A stretch of 64,000 nt of DNA from Sphingobium lactosutens DS20 (GTDB lineage: Bacteria > Pseudomonadota > Alphaproteobacteria > Sphingomonadales > Sphingomonadaceae). The stretch covers positions 82,912-146,911 of the forward strand of contig NZ_ATDP01000091.1 of the NCBI RefSeq assembly GCF_000445105.1, in the 5' to 3' direction. Every line of letters begins with the position of its first letter. The stretch's first letter is position 1. Shown here one piece after another: positions 8,437 through 17,177 of the stretch. The notes under the pieces are model-generated. The model saw only the letters and a program-made list of their open reading frames with translations. It did no database searches and was not told the origin of the DNA. The translations under genes and the position numbers were made by a program.

Positions 8437-9696
8437 TCAAACCGCCTTCATGATCAGCGACGCGTTGGTGCCGCCAAAGCCGAAGCTGTTGTTCAGCACC
8501 GCGCGCACCTTGCGCTCCTTGGCGACATGCGGGACCAGGTCGACGCCCTTGCAGCTTTCGCTCGGTTCATCGAGGTTCAGCGTCGGCGGCACGATCTGGT
8601 CGCGCATGGCGAGGATGCAGAAAATGCTCTCCACCGCGCCCGCGCCGCCCAGCAAATGGCCGATCGCCGACTTGGTGGACGACATCGACATGGACGACAG
8701 ATGGTCACCGAACAGCCGCTTGACCGCGCCCAGCTCCAGCTCGTCGCCCAGCGGCGTCGATGTGCCATGGGCGTTCACATAGTCGATATCTTCCAGCGAC
8801 AGGCCGGATTTCCTGAGCGCCATTTCCATCGAGCGATAGCCGCCGCTGCCTTCGGGATGCGGGGCGGTGACATGATAGGCATCGCCCGACAGGCCATAGC
8901 CGATGACTTCTGCGTAGATTTTCGCGCCGCGCGCCTTGGCCCGCTCATACTCCTCCAGCACGACGACGCCCGCGCCTTCGCCCATGACGAAGCCGTCGCG
9001 GTTGACGTCATAGGGGCGGCTCGCCTTTTCCGGCGTGTCGTTGAACCCAGTGCTGAGCGCGCGCGCCTGGGCAAAGCCGGCAATGCCGATCGGGCAGATC
9101 GCGCTTTCCGCGCCGCCCGCCAGCATGACGTCGGCATCATCCATCGCGATCATGCGCGCGGCGTCGCCGATCGAATGCGCGCCCGTCGAACAGGCAGTGA
9201 CGACGGCGTGGTTCGGCCCCATCAGGCCATATTTGATCGACACCTGGCCGGAGATGAGGTTGATCAGGCGGCCATGGACGAAGTGCGGCGAAACGCGTCC
9301 CGGCCCCTTGTTCGCCAGCACCAGCGATTCGCTTTCGATGCCCGGCAGGCCGCCAATGCCCGACCCGATCGAGCAGCCAGCGCGCAGCCGTTCTTCCTCC
9401 GTCATATTGTCGAGGCCCGCGTCGCGCAGCGCTTCGCTGGCCGCCGAAATGCCAAAGACGATGAAGGGATCGACCTGGCGCTGAATCTTGTGATCGACGT
9501 CCAGTGACGCGTCATAGCCATATTCATGATCGGCCGGCTTCACTTCGCAGGCGATGCGGCACTTGTAATCGGTCGCGTCGAAGCGCGTGATCGTGGCCGC
9601 GCCCGATTTCGACGCGATGATGTTCTTCCAGCTGGTTTCGACATTCCCGCCCAGCGGGCTCACCATGCCAAGGCCGGTTACAACGACACGACGCAT
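8437..9696 (-). CDS. fabF: Beta-ketoacyl-ACP synthase II
   Basis: The 419-residue thiolase-fold enzyme starts MRRVVVTGLGMVSPLG. The Cys-His-His triad is visible: VVTACSTGAHSIGDAA carries the nucleophilic Cys, VNAHGTSTPLGD the first His, and KSAIGHLLGGAGAVE the second. It condenses malonyl-ACP with acyl-ACP in fatty-acid elongation. GGAGCTAGGAT precedes the start. It is downstream of acpP on the same strand, with an intervening attenuator-like hairpin, and upstream of mltG. Confidence 0.97.
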   Translation of the reverse strand: MRRVVVTGLGMVSPLGGNVETSWKNIIASKSGAATITRFDATDYKCRIACEVKPADHEYGYDASLDVDHKIQRQVDPFIVFGISAASEALRDAGLDNMTEEERLRAGCSIGSGIGGLPGIESESLVLANKGPGRVSPHFVHGRLINLISGQVSIKYGLMGPNHAVVTACSTGAHSIGDAARMIAMDDADVMLAGGAESAICPIGIAGFAQARALSTGFNDTPEKASRPYDVNRDGFVMGEGAGVVVLEEYERAKARGAKIYAEVIGYGLSGDAYHVTAPHPEGSGGYRSMEMALRKSGLSLEDIDYVNAHGTSTPLGDELELGAVKRLFGDHLSSMSMSSTKSAIGHLLGGAGAVESIFCILAMRDQIVPPTLNLDEPSESCKGVDLVPHVAKERKVRAVLNNSFGFGGTNASLIMKAV

Positions 9697-9777
9697 ATCC
9701 TAGCTCCGAAAATTCATGGACCTTATGCCGCCCATGTAGCCACTGAAAGCGCGCTTGTGAACGGCGCGCCAGATATG

Positions 9778-9818
9778 AAAAGGCTCCCCACGCCTCGGAA
9801 ATCCGGACAGGAGGAGCC
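9778..9818 (-). terminator. Terminator/attenuator between acpP and fabF
   Basis: Read on the minus strand, GGCTCC (9818-9813) pairs with GGAGCC (9787-9782) and is followed by TTTT. An inner CGGATTTCCG can also fold. Its position lets acpP transcripts end before fabF, so ACP can be made in excess over FabF. Confidence 0.6.
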
Positions 9819-9873
9819 GTTTCTCGTTCGCCAGCGCAGTCCTTCCCTCGCAGGATCGGACCGGGCGGACAAA

Positions 9874-10107
9874 TTACTGCTTGCTGTCGATATAGTCGAT
9901 CGCATCCTTGACGGTGGCGATCTTCTCGGCAGCGTCGTCGGGAATTTCGACGCCGAATTCTTCCTCGAACGCCATCACCAGCTCGACGATGTCAAGGCTG
10001 TCGGCGCCCAGATCGTCGATGAAGCTGGCATCCTCGGTCACCTTTTCGGCTTCGACGCCCAGATGCTCGACGACGATTTTCTTTACGCGATCCGCGGTCT
10101 CACTCAT
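9874..10107 (-). CDS. acpP: Acyl carrier protein
   Basis: The 77-residue acidic protein starts [18 protein letters not shown]. Ser37 in the GADSLD motif is the 4'-phosphopantetheine attachment site, so this is the fatty-acid-synthesis ACP. The start is fixed by AAGGACC ahead of the ATG and by family length; upstream in-frame codons are not conserved ACP sequence. It is followed by fabF and mltG on the same strand. Confidence 0.98.
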   Translation of the reverse strand: MSETADRVKKIVVEHLGVEAEKVTEDASFIDDLGADSLDIVELVMAFEEEFGVEIPDDAAEKIATVKDAIDYIDSKQ

Positions 10108-10303
10108 GAGAGGTCCTTCTTGACAAATATCGTTGGTGGTCTGTGAACAACCGTTAAGGCAATGCCCTAGAGCCAAGCCCCGATAGAGGCAAGAGGCAAG
10201 GCCGCCAAGCCCCTTCGTTGCGATGCGATGGCGATCCGGCACGACGGGGCGTGCAAAGGCCATCGCCCACATGCAGCCGCCAATGCCGTGCCCTTACGCG
10301 CGG

Positions 10304-10780
10304 TCACCGGCAATAGCCCTCCTCGCCGGCAATCACGATCAGGCAATTTTCCTTCTCCGCCAGCCATTTGAAGCCCGTTTCCGCGCCCGTTCCCGGCCGG
10401 ATCGTCAAATCCTTGCCATCGCGGGTGAAGCGGATCATGGCTCCGTCCGCCACGCCGTCATAAGTGCCCTGCCGATCGAGCGTATCCTTGTTGGCGACGG
10501 CATAATGACCCGGCCTGCCGTCGGGCGACGGCTGAATGTCCAGGAACAATCCCTCCGGCCCGGTCCAGCGACCGACCCAATCGTCCGTCGCCATCCGGTC
10601 CGTCGGCGCAGGTGCGGCGCCCACGGCGTCCGGCTCGGCCACATTCTCGATGGTCGGGGCCGATGCAGCGGCTTGGTTGCTGCCATTCGCGCTGTCCGGA
10701 TCAGCCCCGCCGGAGCACCCGCTCGCCAGCAACATCAGCGCCGCGCCGGCAAGACTTTGCGGCATGAGGGAAAAGCGCAT
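10304..10780 (-). CDS. Hypothetical lipoprotein
   Basis: The precursor is about 158 residues from the second ATG (MRFSLMPQSLAG). An AGGAG six bases ahead of that ATG favours it over the ATG two codons upstream, which abuts the Shine-Dalgarno. The lipobox is LASGC, so the mature protein starts at a lipid-modified Cys. A low-complexity Ser/Ala/Asn linker leads to a C-terminal domain (DDWVGRWTGPEGLFLDIQP ... EKENCLIVIAGEEGYCR) with two cysteines near the end. That domain looks like a small beta-barrel of the kind that binds a lipid or wall component, but no function can be assigned. Confidence 0.75.
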   Translation of the reverse strand: MRFSLMPQSLAGAALMLLASGCSGGADPDSANGSNQAAASAPTIENVAEPDAVGAAPAPTDRMATDDWVGRWTGPEGLFLDIQPSPDGRPGHYAVANKDTLDRQGTYDGVADGAMIRFTRDGKDLTIRPGTGAETGFKWLAEKENCLIVIAGEEGYCR

Positions 10781-10899
10781 GATCATCTCCTTGTCCTGAC
10801 CCGCCTTGTCGAACCCGTGGCCCGGCCGTTCGATCCTCCGTCCGCCGCTTGCCAGAGGACGCTGGGCGGGTCCAAAGAAGCATATGGGAAGGACAGGGC

Positions 10900-11556
10900 A
10901 TGGCGCAACCGGCAGAACCTAGAGCAAGAGCGCGCTTCGTGCGCGAAACGCCCGACGTGCGGCGGCAGGCGCTGATCGACGCGACCGCCCGCTGCCTTGC
11001 CGAAAAGGGCGTCGGCGGCACCTCCGTCCGCGCGATCTGCGCGAAGGCGGGGGTGTCGTCCGGCCTGCTCACCCATTATTTTCCGGGCGTCGACGCGCTG
11101 ATCCTGGCCACCTATCGCGACGTGGGCGCCAGGGTATCGACGGCGCTTGATGCCGCGATCGCGGCGGCGGGTGATGATCCGCGCGATCGGCTGCGCGCCT
11201 GCCTGCAAGCCAATCTGCGCCCGCCCGTGCTGGACCCCGATCTGCTCGCCACCTGGATCGCCTTTTGGAGCCTGGTCACGTCCGATCCCGCCATCGCCGC
11301 TGTCCATGCCGACGTCTATCGCGGCACGCGCCATCAGCTGGAGACGTTATTGGGTGAGGCCGCACCCCAACTTTCGCAGTCGCAAAAGCGGATCGCCGCC
11401 ATCAGCCTCACCGCATTGGTGGACGGCCTGTGGCTGGAATTGTGCCTCGACCGGTCCAGCTTCACGGCCGAAGAAGCGCAGGCGATGGTGGAATCGGCGA
11501 TGTTGCAATGGCTTGGCGAGATTGACGGCCCGGTCGATAAGTTTGCAGCGCTCTGA
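10900..11556 (+). CDS. TetR/AcrR-family regulator, BetI-like
   Basis: The 218-residue protein starts MAQPAEPRARARFVRETPDV, and GGAAGGA precedes this ATG. The N-terminal helix-turn-helix is at about residues 24-70 (RRQALIDATARCLAEKGVGGTSVRAICAKAGVSSGLLTHYFPG). A helical ligand domain with a BetI/KstR-type core follows (LATWIAFWSLVTSDPAIAAVHADVY). BetI homologues repress choline/betaine genes, but no bet genes are nearby, so the target is unknown. It is divergent from the lipoprotein gene and is followed by ahpC about 107 bases on, in the same direction but without evident coupling. Confidence 0.87.
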   Translation: MAQPAEPRARARFVRETPDVRRQALIDATARCLAEKGVGGTSVRAICAKAGVSSGLLTHYFPGVDALILATYRDVGARVSTALDAAIAAAGDDPRDRLRACLQANLRPPVLDPDLLATWIAFWSLVTSDPAIAAVHADVYRGTRHQLETLLGEAAPQLSQSQKRIAAISLTALVDGLWLELCLDRSSFTAEEAQAMVESAMLQWLGEIDGPVDKFAAL

Positions 11557-11663
11557 TCGCTTTTCTCACTCAAGACATCCGAGAAAACCAATTTCCATTC
11601 GGCCTGCCCCCTCCCTACATGAGCTTCGCAACTGCAACACATTTTGCGAGGTAATCAGCGCCC

Positions 11664-12227
11664 ATGGCTCTCATCAACACTCCCCTGCAGCCCTTCAAGG
11701 CCACCGCTTACAAGGACGGCAAGTTCGTCGACGTGACCGACGCCGACGTCAAGGGCAAGTGGGCTGTCTTCTTCTTCTATCCCGCCGACTTCACCTTCGT
11801 CTGCCCGACCGAGCTGGAAGACCTGGCCGACATCTATCCGACGCTCCAGGGCATGGACGTGGAAGTCTATTCGGTGTCGACCGATACCCATTTCTGCCAC
11901 AAGGCCTGGCACGACACGTCGCCAGCGATCGGCAAGATCAACTATTATATGCTCGGCGACCAGAATCATCAGCTGTCGAACCAGTTCGGCGTGCTGCGCG
12001 AAGGCGTGGGCCTCGCGGATCGCGGCACCTTCGTGCTTGATCCCGAAGGCGTGATCCAGCTTGTCGAAATCACGCCCGAAGGCGTCGGCCGCAACGCTGC
12101 TGAACTGCTGCGCAAGGTCAAGGCGCTGCAATATTGGGCCGCGCATCCGGGCGAAGTCTGCCCCGCCAAGTGGGAAGAAGGCGCCGAAACGCTCGCGCCT
12201 TCGCTCGACCTCGTCGGCAAGATCTGA
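11664..12227 (+). CDS. ahpC: Alkyl hydroperoxide reductase subunit C
   Basis: The 187-residue typical 2-Cys peroxiredoxin (AhpC/Prx1) has the peroxidatic Cys47 in FTFVCPTEL and the resolving Cys166 in [10 protein letters not shown]. These match the AhpC spacing exactly. It reduces H2O2, peroxynitrite and organic hydroperoxides and is re-reduced by AhpF, encoded next. GCGAGG lies upstream of the ATG. A strong hairpin sits between ahpC and ahpF. Confidence 0.98.
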   Translation: MALINTPLQPFKATAYKDGKFVDVTDADVKGKWAVFFFYPADFTFVCPTELEDLADIYPTLQGMDVEVYSVSTDTHFCHKAWHDTSPAIGKINYYMLGDQNHQLSNQFGVLREGVGLADRGTFVLDPEGVIQLVEITPEGVGRNAAELLRKVKALQYWAAHPGEVCPAKWEEGAETLAPSLDLVGKI

Positions 12228-12252
12228 GACGCGTCAAGCGTCTGCGTAAGCA

Positions 12253-12286
12253 CCGCCGGTTTCCCGCGCTTGCGGGAACCCGGCGG
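12253..12286 (+). other. Intercistronic hairpin between ahpC and ahpF
   Basis: CCGCCGG-T-TTCCCGC-GCTT-GCGGGAA-C-CCGGCGG is a 14-bp GC-rich stem with one mismatch and a four-base loop. No U-run follows, so it is more likely an mRNA-stabilising or processing structure than a terminator. It could keep ahpC mRNA in excess of ahpF. Confidence 0.7.
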
Positions 12287-12412
12287 GCCCTTCGCACGAT
12301 ATTCCAACAGTTTTTTCGCCGGGGTCTTTGGGTCGCACCATCCCCGCAACGGGCCGCCGCATCCCCTCTCCCCAAACGGCGGCCCGCCTTCTTTCAACGG
12401 AGCCAGACAGAT

Positions 12413-13996
12413 ATGTTGGACGCAAATCTCAAGGGACAGCTGAAAAGCTATCTGGCGAACATCACCCAGCCGATCGAGCTGGTGGCGTCGCTGGATGAAG
12501 GCGCAAAGTCCCGTGAACTGAGCGAATTGCTGAACGAAATTGCCGAACTGTCGGACCATGTGTCCGTCACGACCGGCAATGCCCCTCGTAAGCCCAGCTT
12601 CATGATCCGCCGCATCGGCACCGACATTGGCGTGACCTTTGCGGGCATCCCGATGGGGCATGAATTCACGTCCCTGGTGCTCGCTTTGCTTCAGGTCGGC
12701 GGCCATCCGTCAAAGGCGGCGCAGGACCTGATCGAGCAGGTAAAGTCTCTCGACGGCGATTATGCCTTCGAAACCTATTTCTCGCTCTCCTGCCAGAATT
12801 GCCCGGACGTGGTGCAGGCGCTCAACCTGATGAGCGTGCTCAACCCCCGGATCAGCCATGTCGCGATCGACGGCGGCCTGTTCAAGGACGAGGTCGACGC
12901 ACGCAAGATCATGGCCGTGCCCACCATTTTCCTCAACGGCGAACCCTTCGGCCAGGGGCGGATGGAACTGGAACAGATCGTCGCCAAGATCGACAGCGGC
13001 GCCGAGGCGCGCGCGGCCGAAAAGATCAAGCGCCAGGACCCGTTCGAAGTATTGGTGGTCGGCGGCGGCCCCGCTGGCGCTGCGGCCGCCATCTATGCGG
13101 CGCGCAAGGGCATCCGCACGGGCGTCGCGGCCGAACGTTTCGGCGGCCAGGTGCTCGACACCATGGATATCGAGAATTTCATCTCGGTCAGCCGCACCGA
13201 AGGCCCCAAGCTCGCCTCCGCTTTGGAAGCCCATGTCAGGGATTATGACGTCGAGATCATGAACCTGCAAAAGGCGGCGAAGCTGATCCCGGCCAAGACC
13301 GAGGGCGGCTATCATGAGGTTGTGCTGGAAAATGGCGCGTCGCTCAAAGGCCGCACCGTCATCCTGTCCACCGGCGCGCGCTGGCGCCAGATGGGGGTGC
13401 CCGGCGAGGACGAATATAGGAATAAGGGCGTCGCCTATTGCCCGCACTGCGACGGGCCGCTGTTCAAGGGCAAGCGCGTGGCGGTGATCGGCGGCGGCAA
13501 TAGCGGCGTCGAAGCGGCGATCGACCTCGCCGGCATCGTCGCCCATGTGACGCTGATCGAATATGACAGCCAGCTGCGCGCCGACGCCGTCCTCCAGCGC
13601 AAGCTCGCCAGCCTGCCCAATGTGAAGATCATCACATCGGCCATGACCACGCAGGTCAACGGCAATGGCGAAAAGGTGATGGGCCTGTCCTACAAGGACC
13701 GCAACCATGGCACCGAACATGATGTCGAGCTGGAAGGGATTTTCGTCCAGATCGGCCTTGTTCCCAACACCGAATGGCTGAAGGACGCGATCGCTTTGTC
13801 CCCGCGTGGCGAAATCGAGATCGACGTCCGCGGTGAAACCAGCCAGCCCGGCATCTTCGCCGCGGGCGACTGCACCACCGTGCCCTACAAGCAGATCGTC
13901 ATCGCGATGGGCGCGGGGTCGACCGCGGGCTTGTCCGCCTTCGATTATCTCATTCGCCTGCCCGCGGCCGACGAGGTCGAGGCGCAAGCGGCGTAA
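12413..13996 (+). CDS. ahpF: Alkyl hydroperoxide reductase subunit F
   Basis: The 527-residue protein starts [20 protein letters not shown]. The N-terminal domain holds two thioredoxin-like folds with a CQNC disulfide at residues 127/130. Next come an FAD-binding segment ([17 protein letters not shown], about residue 220) and the thioredoxin-reductase-type catalytic pair CPHC near residue 343. The NADPH site is [17 protein letters not shown]. It passes electrons from NAD(P)H through FAD and the two disulfides to AhpC. The reading frame is open upstream, but family alignment fixes this ATG. Confidence 0.97.
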   Translation: MLDANLKGQLKSYLANITQPIELVASLDEGAKSRELSELLNEIAELSDHVSVTTGNAPRKPSFMIRRIGTDIGVTFAGIPMGHEFTSLVLALLQVGGHPSKAAQDLIEQVKSLDGDYAFETYFSLSCQNCPDVVQALNLMSVLNPRISHVAIDGGLFKDEVDARKIMAVPTIFLNGEPFGQGRMELEQIVAKIDSGAEARAAEKIKRQDPFEVLVVGGGPAGAAAAIYAARKGIRTGVAAERFGGQVLDTMDIENFISVSRTEGPKLASALEAHVRDYDVEIMNLQKAAKLIPAKTEGGYHEVVLENGASLKGRTVILSTGARWRQMGVPGEDEYRNKGVAYCPHCDGPLFKGKRVAVIGGGNSGVEAAIDLAGIVAHVTLIEYDSQLRADAVLQRKLASLPNVKIITSAMTTQVNGNGEKVMGLSYKDRNHGTEHDVELEGIFVQIGLVPNTEWLKDAIALSPRGEIEIDVRGETSQPGIFAAGDCTTVPYKQIVIAMGAGSTAGLSAFDYLIRLPAADEVEAQAA

Positions 13997-14023
13997 CGGC
14001 ACAACCCGAGCGGGGTTGCACGG

Positions 14024-14054
14024 CGGCCGGTCCAGCAATGGGCCGGCCGTTTTT
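14024..14054 (+). terminator. Rho-independent terminator of ahpF
   Basis: CGGCCGGTCC-AGCAAT-GGGCCGGCCG forms a 10-bp stem with one G-T pair, followed by TTTTT. It lies just past the ahpF stop. Confidence 0.85.
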
Positions 14055-14055
14055 G

Positions 14056-14487
14056 CTATTGCGGCTGCGCGTCCGGGGGCAGGCCAAGCGGCGCCTGCAC
14101 CCGGTCGCCATGGCTCTTGGGGGCGGAAACGACGAGTATCTCCACCGGCGCGTCCCCGTCATTGCGCGCCTGATGCGGCACGCCCGGCGCGATTTCGATC
14201 CCCTGCCCCGGTGTCAGCCGATAGACGTGCCCGTCCCTTTCTATCGTCAGCACGCCGTCCAGAACATGGAAATATTGCCGCGCGGCCCGGTGATAATGGC
14301 GTATCTCCGCCGCGCCGGGCGCCAGCCGTTCCTCGATGACCGACAGGTCCGGCCGCTGGACCAGATGCCATCCGTCGTTGATGCCGCCCCAGACATAATG
14401 CTCCGCCTCCGCCTTGGAAATGGGGCCGGCAGCGGAAGGAACAGCGGCGGAACCGGCAAGGCCCAGCAGGATAAGCGCGAATGTCAT
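14056..14487 (-). CDS. Secreted cupin-domain protein
   Basis: The 143-residue protein has a probable signal peptide (MTFALILLGLAGSAAVPSAAG). A single cupin barrel follows: EIRHYHRAARQYFHVLDGVLTI carries the His/Glu-type metal motif 1 (HxH is partly kept as H-Y-H), and PGVPHQARNDGDAPVEILVVS is motif 2. Cupins bind a metal and small ligands, or act as isomerases or dioxygenases; none of this is certain here. It is divergent from the amino-acid permease gene, with 90 bases between their starts. Confidence 0.78.
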   Translation of the reverse strand: MTFALILLGLAGSAAVPSAAGPISKAEAEHYVWGGINDGWHLVQRPDLSVIEERLAPGAAEIRHYHRAARQYFHVLDGVLTIERDGHVYRLTPGQGIEIAPGVPHQARNDGDAPVEILVVSAPKSHGDRVQAPLGLPPDAQPQ

Positions 14488-14577
14488 GCTTTTCTGGAAC
14501 GGATCGGCGCGCTTCGTCCTCCATCAGGGCGCACCCTGTCTGGCAATAAGCGCGCCGCCGCAGGACAGGCCGCCGCC

Positions 14578-15888
14578 ATGGACCCCGCCCCGCCTTCCCC
14601 ACCCGACGCCCCGCCCCCATCCCGCCCGTCGTCACGCACGCTCGGCCTTGCCGCCTGCATCGCGCTGGTGATGGGGAATATGATCGGGTCGGGCGTGTTC
14701 CTGCTGCCCGCCAGCCTGGCGCCCTTCGGCTGGGACGCGGTGGCGGGGTGGATATTCACCATCGCCGGGTCGCTCATACTGGCCTTCGTCATCGCGCGGC
14801 TGACCATCGCCATGCCCGACGCCAGCCCATCGCAGATGATCGCCCGCGCCTTCGGACCGCTCGCCGGTTTCGCGATTGGCTGGACCTACTGGATTTCGCT
14901 CATCATCACCAACGTCACCATCGCGGTGGCGGCGACCGCGAACCTCAGCAGCCTGCTGCCGGTGCTGGCGCGGCCGGGCCTTGGTGCGCTGTGTTCGATC
15001 GGCTTTCTGTGGCTGATGGCGGCCATCAACCTGGCCGGCGCGCGGGCGGCCGGGGTCGCGCAAATCTGGACCACGGCGATCAAGCTCATCCCGATCGCTG
15101 TCGTCCTGATCCTGCTGTTGCTCATTCTGGGCAGCGGCCGGGCGGACGTCGTGCCCTTCCCGGCGCAGGGCCTGACCGGCGCGGGGATCACCGCCTCGGC
15201 CGCGCTGACGCTCTGGGCGCTGCTCGGCTTTGAATCGGCCAGCGTCGCGGCCGACAAGGTGCGCGATCCGGCCCGCACCATCCCGCGCGCGACGCTCATC
15301 GGCACGGCGGCGACCGGCCTTATCTACCTGATCGTCTGCTCCGGTATCGCGCTGACATTGCCGGCGGCGCAGACGCAGACCGGTTCGCCCTTCGGCGCCT
15401 TCGTCAGCCATTATTGGGCGGCAGGCCCCGCCGGGCTGGTGGCGATCTTCGTCGTCATCAGCTGCCTTGGCGCGCTCAATAGCTGGACGCTGCTGCAAGG
15501 CGAAGTGCCGCTGGCGATGGCGCGCAATGGCGAACTGCCCCGCTGGCTCGCCGTCACCGACGCGCGCGGCACGCCGCGCCGCGCGCTCATCCTGTCGACC
15601 ATCCTCGCCAGCCTGATGCTGGTCGCCAACAGCCTGCAAGGGCTGGTCGCGCTGTTCACCATGATGGCGCTGCTCGCGACATCGGCGACACTGTGGCTCT
15701 ATGTCGGCTTCGCGCTCGCCAGCCTGCGGTTTCGCCTGGTGATGCCCGCGGCCTTTATCGGCCTTGGCTATGCGCTCTGGACCTTATGGGGCGCGGGGCT
15801 GATTGCCAGCGGATCGAGCATCCTGCTGATGCTCGCGGGCACGCCCTTCTACGCCTGGGCACGGCGGGAGCGGGCACAAGCTCCATAA
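14578..15888 (+). CDS. APC-family amino-acid permease
   Basis: The 436-residue transporter has about 12 membrane helices. Its proline-rich cytoplasmic N-terminus (MDPAPPSPPDAPPPSRP) is followed by TM1 with the GNMIGSGVFLLPASL motif that binds the amino-acid backbone. The segment LTLWALLGFESASVAADKVRDPARTIPRA is the TM6-loop region typical of the arginine/agmatine antiporter (AdiC-like) group. The substrate is inferred only as an amino acid or amine. The start is chosen at the ATG preceding the proline-rich stretch; the frame is open upstream across the divergent cupin gene, which is unlikely to be coding. Confidence 0.9.
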   Translation: MDPAPPSPPDAPPPSRPSSRTLGLAACIALVMGNMIGSGVFLLPASLAPFGWDAVAGWIFTIAGSLILAFVIARLTIAMPDASPSQMIARAFGPLAGFAIGWTYWISLIITNVTIAVAATANLSSLLPVLARPGLGALCSIGFLWLMAAINLAGARAAGVAQIWTTAIKLIPIAVVLILLLLILGSGRADVVPFPAQGLTGAGITASAALTLWALLGFESASVAADKVRDPARTIPRATLIGTAATGLIYLIVCSGIALTLPAAQTQTGSPFGAFVSHYWAAGPAGLVAIFVVISCLGALNSWTLLQGEVPLAMARNGELPRWLAVTDARGTPRRALILSTILASLMLVANSLQGLVALFTMMALLATSATLWLYVGFALASLRFRLVMPAAFIGLGYALWTLWGAGLIASGSSILLMLAGTPFYAWARRERAQAP

Positions 15889-15889
15889 T

Positions 15890-15963
15890 CCGTTCGCTTC
15901 GAGCCTGTCGAGAAGCGGCTGGCGCCGCGATGACTGGTTCTCGACTTCGCTCGAACCGAACGG
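15890..15963. repeat. 74-bp palindromic intergenic repeat
   Basis: CCGTTCGCTTCGAGCCTGTC at the left end pairs with the reverse complement at the right end (GACTTCGCTCGAACCGAACGG), leaving a loop of about 20 bases. It sits between the permease stop and the dnaJ stop, so it may also act as a convergent terminator. The motif TTCGAGCCTGTCGAGAAGC is of a kind commonly dispersed in sphingomonad genomes. Confidence 0.75.
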
Positions 15964-15983
15964 GGAAGGGAATGGGAAGGACG

Positions 15984-17117
15984 TCAGTCCCCCCACATGT
16001 CCTTTAACTTGGAGAAAAAGCCCGTCGATTGCGGACATTCCTCGCCCGTTTCCGTCTCGCGGAAGGCTTCGAGCAACTCGCGCTGCTTGGCGGTCAGCCT
16101 GGTCGGCGTCTCGACGTCCACCTGGATGACCAGATCGCCATGACCACGCCCGTTCAGCACCGGCATGCCCGCGCCACGCTGACGGATCTGCTTGCCCGAC
16201 TGAATGCCGACGGGAATCTTGATCTCATGCCGGCTGCCATCCAGCCCCGGCACTTCGATGATGCCGCCCAAGGCGGCGGTCGTAAAGCTGACCGGCGCGC
16301 GGCAGAACAGCGTCGTGCCGTCGCGTTCAAAAATCGCATGACGCTTCACATGCAGGAAAATATAGAGGTCGCCGGCCGGCGCGCCGCGCGCGCCCGCTTC
16401 ACCCTCGCCCGACAGGCGAATGCGCGTGCCTTCATCCACGCCGGCGGGGATCGTCACCGACAGCGACTTGGGCTTGTCGACGCGGCCCTCGCCCCGGCAG
16501 GACCGGCACGGGCTTTCGATCACCTGCCCCGCGCCGTGGCAGGACGGACAAGTGCGTTCGACCACGAAAAAGCCCTGCTGCGCACGCACCTGGCCATGAC
16601 CATGGCAGGTGGCGCAAGTCTTGACCCCGGTGCCCGGCTGCGCGCCCGATCCGTCGCAGCTGTCGCAGGCGGCCGACACTTCGATTTCGATCTGCGTCTG
16701 CTTGCCATGATAGGCTTCGTCGAGGCTGATCTCCAGATCATAGCGCAGATCGGCGCCGCGACGCTGCTGCTGCCGCCCGCCCGCGCCGCCAAAGCCCGAC
16801 TGGCCGAAGATCGTCTCGAATATATCGCCCAGATCGGAAAAGCCGCCGGCCTGACCACGGAACCCGCCGCCGCCTCCGCCGTTCTGTGCATTGGTATAGG
16901 CGGCATGGCCATAACGGTCATAGGCTGCCCGCTTCTGAGGGTCTTTCAGACACTCATAGGCTTCCGACACGGCCTTGAACTTGGCCTCGCTGTCGGTGCA
17001 TCCCCCGGTGCGATCCGGGTGATATTTCATCGCGAGCTTGCGATACGCGCTCTTGATGGTCGCGCCGTCCGCGGTGCGCTCGACCTCGAGCAGCGAATAA
17101 TAGTCCGTTTCAGTCAT
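15984..17117 (-). CDS. dnaJ: Chaperone protein DnaJ
   Basis: The 377-residue full-length Hsp40 has a J-domain (residues 1-70) with the HPD motif (KYHPDRTGG). A Gly/Phe-rich linker follows (about 78-115). The zinc region has four CxxCxGxG repeats ([32 protein letters not shown]), and a C-terminal substrate-binding/dimerisation domain completes it. It stimulates DnaK ATP hydrolysis and delivers substrates. It is downstream of dnaK on the same strand, 60 bases apart with a GC hairpin between them. Confidence 0.98.
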   Translation of the reverse strand: MTETDYYSLLEVERTADGATIKSAYRKLAMKYHPDRTGGCTDSEAKFKAVSEAYECLKDPQKRAAYDRYGHAAYTNAQNGGGGGGFRGQAGGFSDLGDIFETIFGQSGFGGAGGRQQQRRGADLRYDLEISLDEAYHGKQTQIEIEVSAACDSCDGSGAQPGTGVKTCATCHGHGQVRAQQGFFVVERTCPSCHGAGQVIESPCRSCRGEGRVDKPKSLSVTIPAGVDEGTRIRLSGEGEAGARGAPAGDLYIFLHVKRHAIFERDGTTLFCRAPVSFTTAALGGIIEVPGLDGSRHEIKIPVGIQSGKQIRQRGAGMPVLNGRGHGDLVIQVDVETPTRLTAKQRELLEAFRETETGEECPQSTGFFSKLKDMWGD

Positions 17118-17133
17118 AGCATTCCCGGCTGAA

Positions 17134-17163
17134 CCCGCCGCCGCGCATCACACGGGCGGCGGG
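17134..17163 (-). other. Hairpin in the dnaK-dnaJ spacer
   Basis: CCCGCCGCC (17134-17142) pairs with GGCGGCGGG (17155-17163) to give a perfect 9-bp stem with a 12-base loop. There is no adjacent T-run on the minus strand, so it is more likely a 3'-end stabiliser or partial terminator that favours dnaK over dnaJ. Confidence 0.6.
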
Positions 17164-17177
17164 CGCAGTCTATCGGC

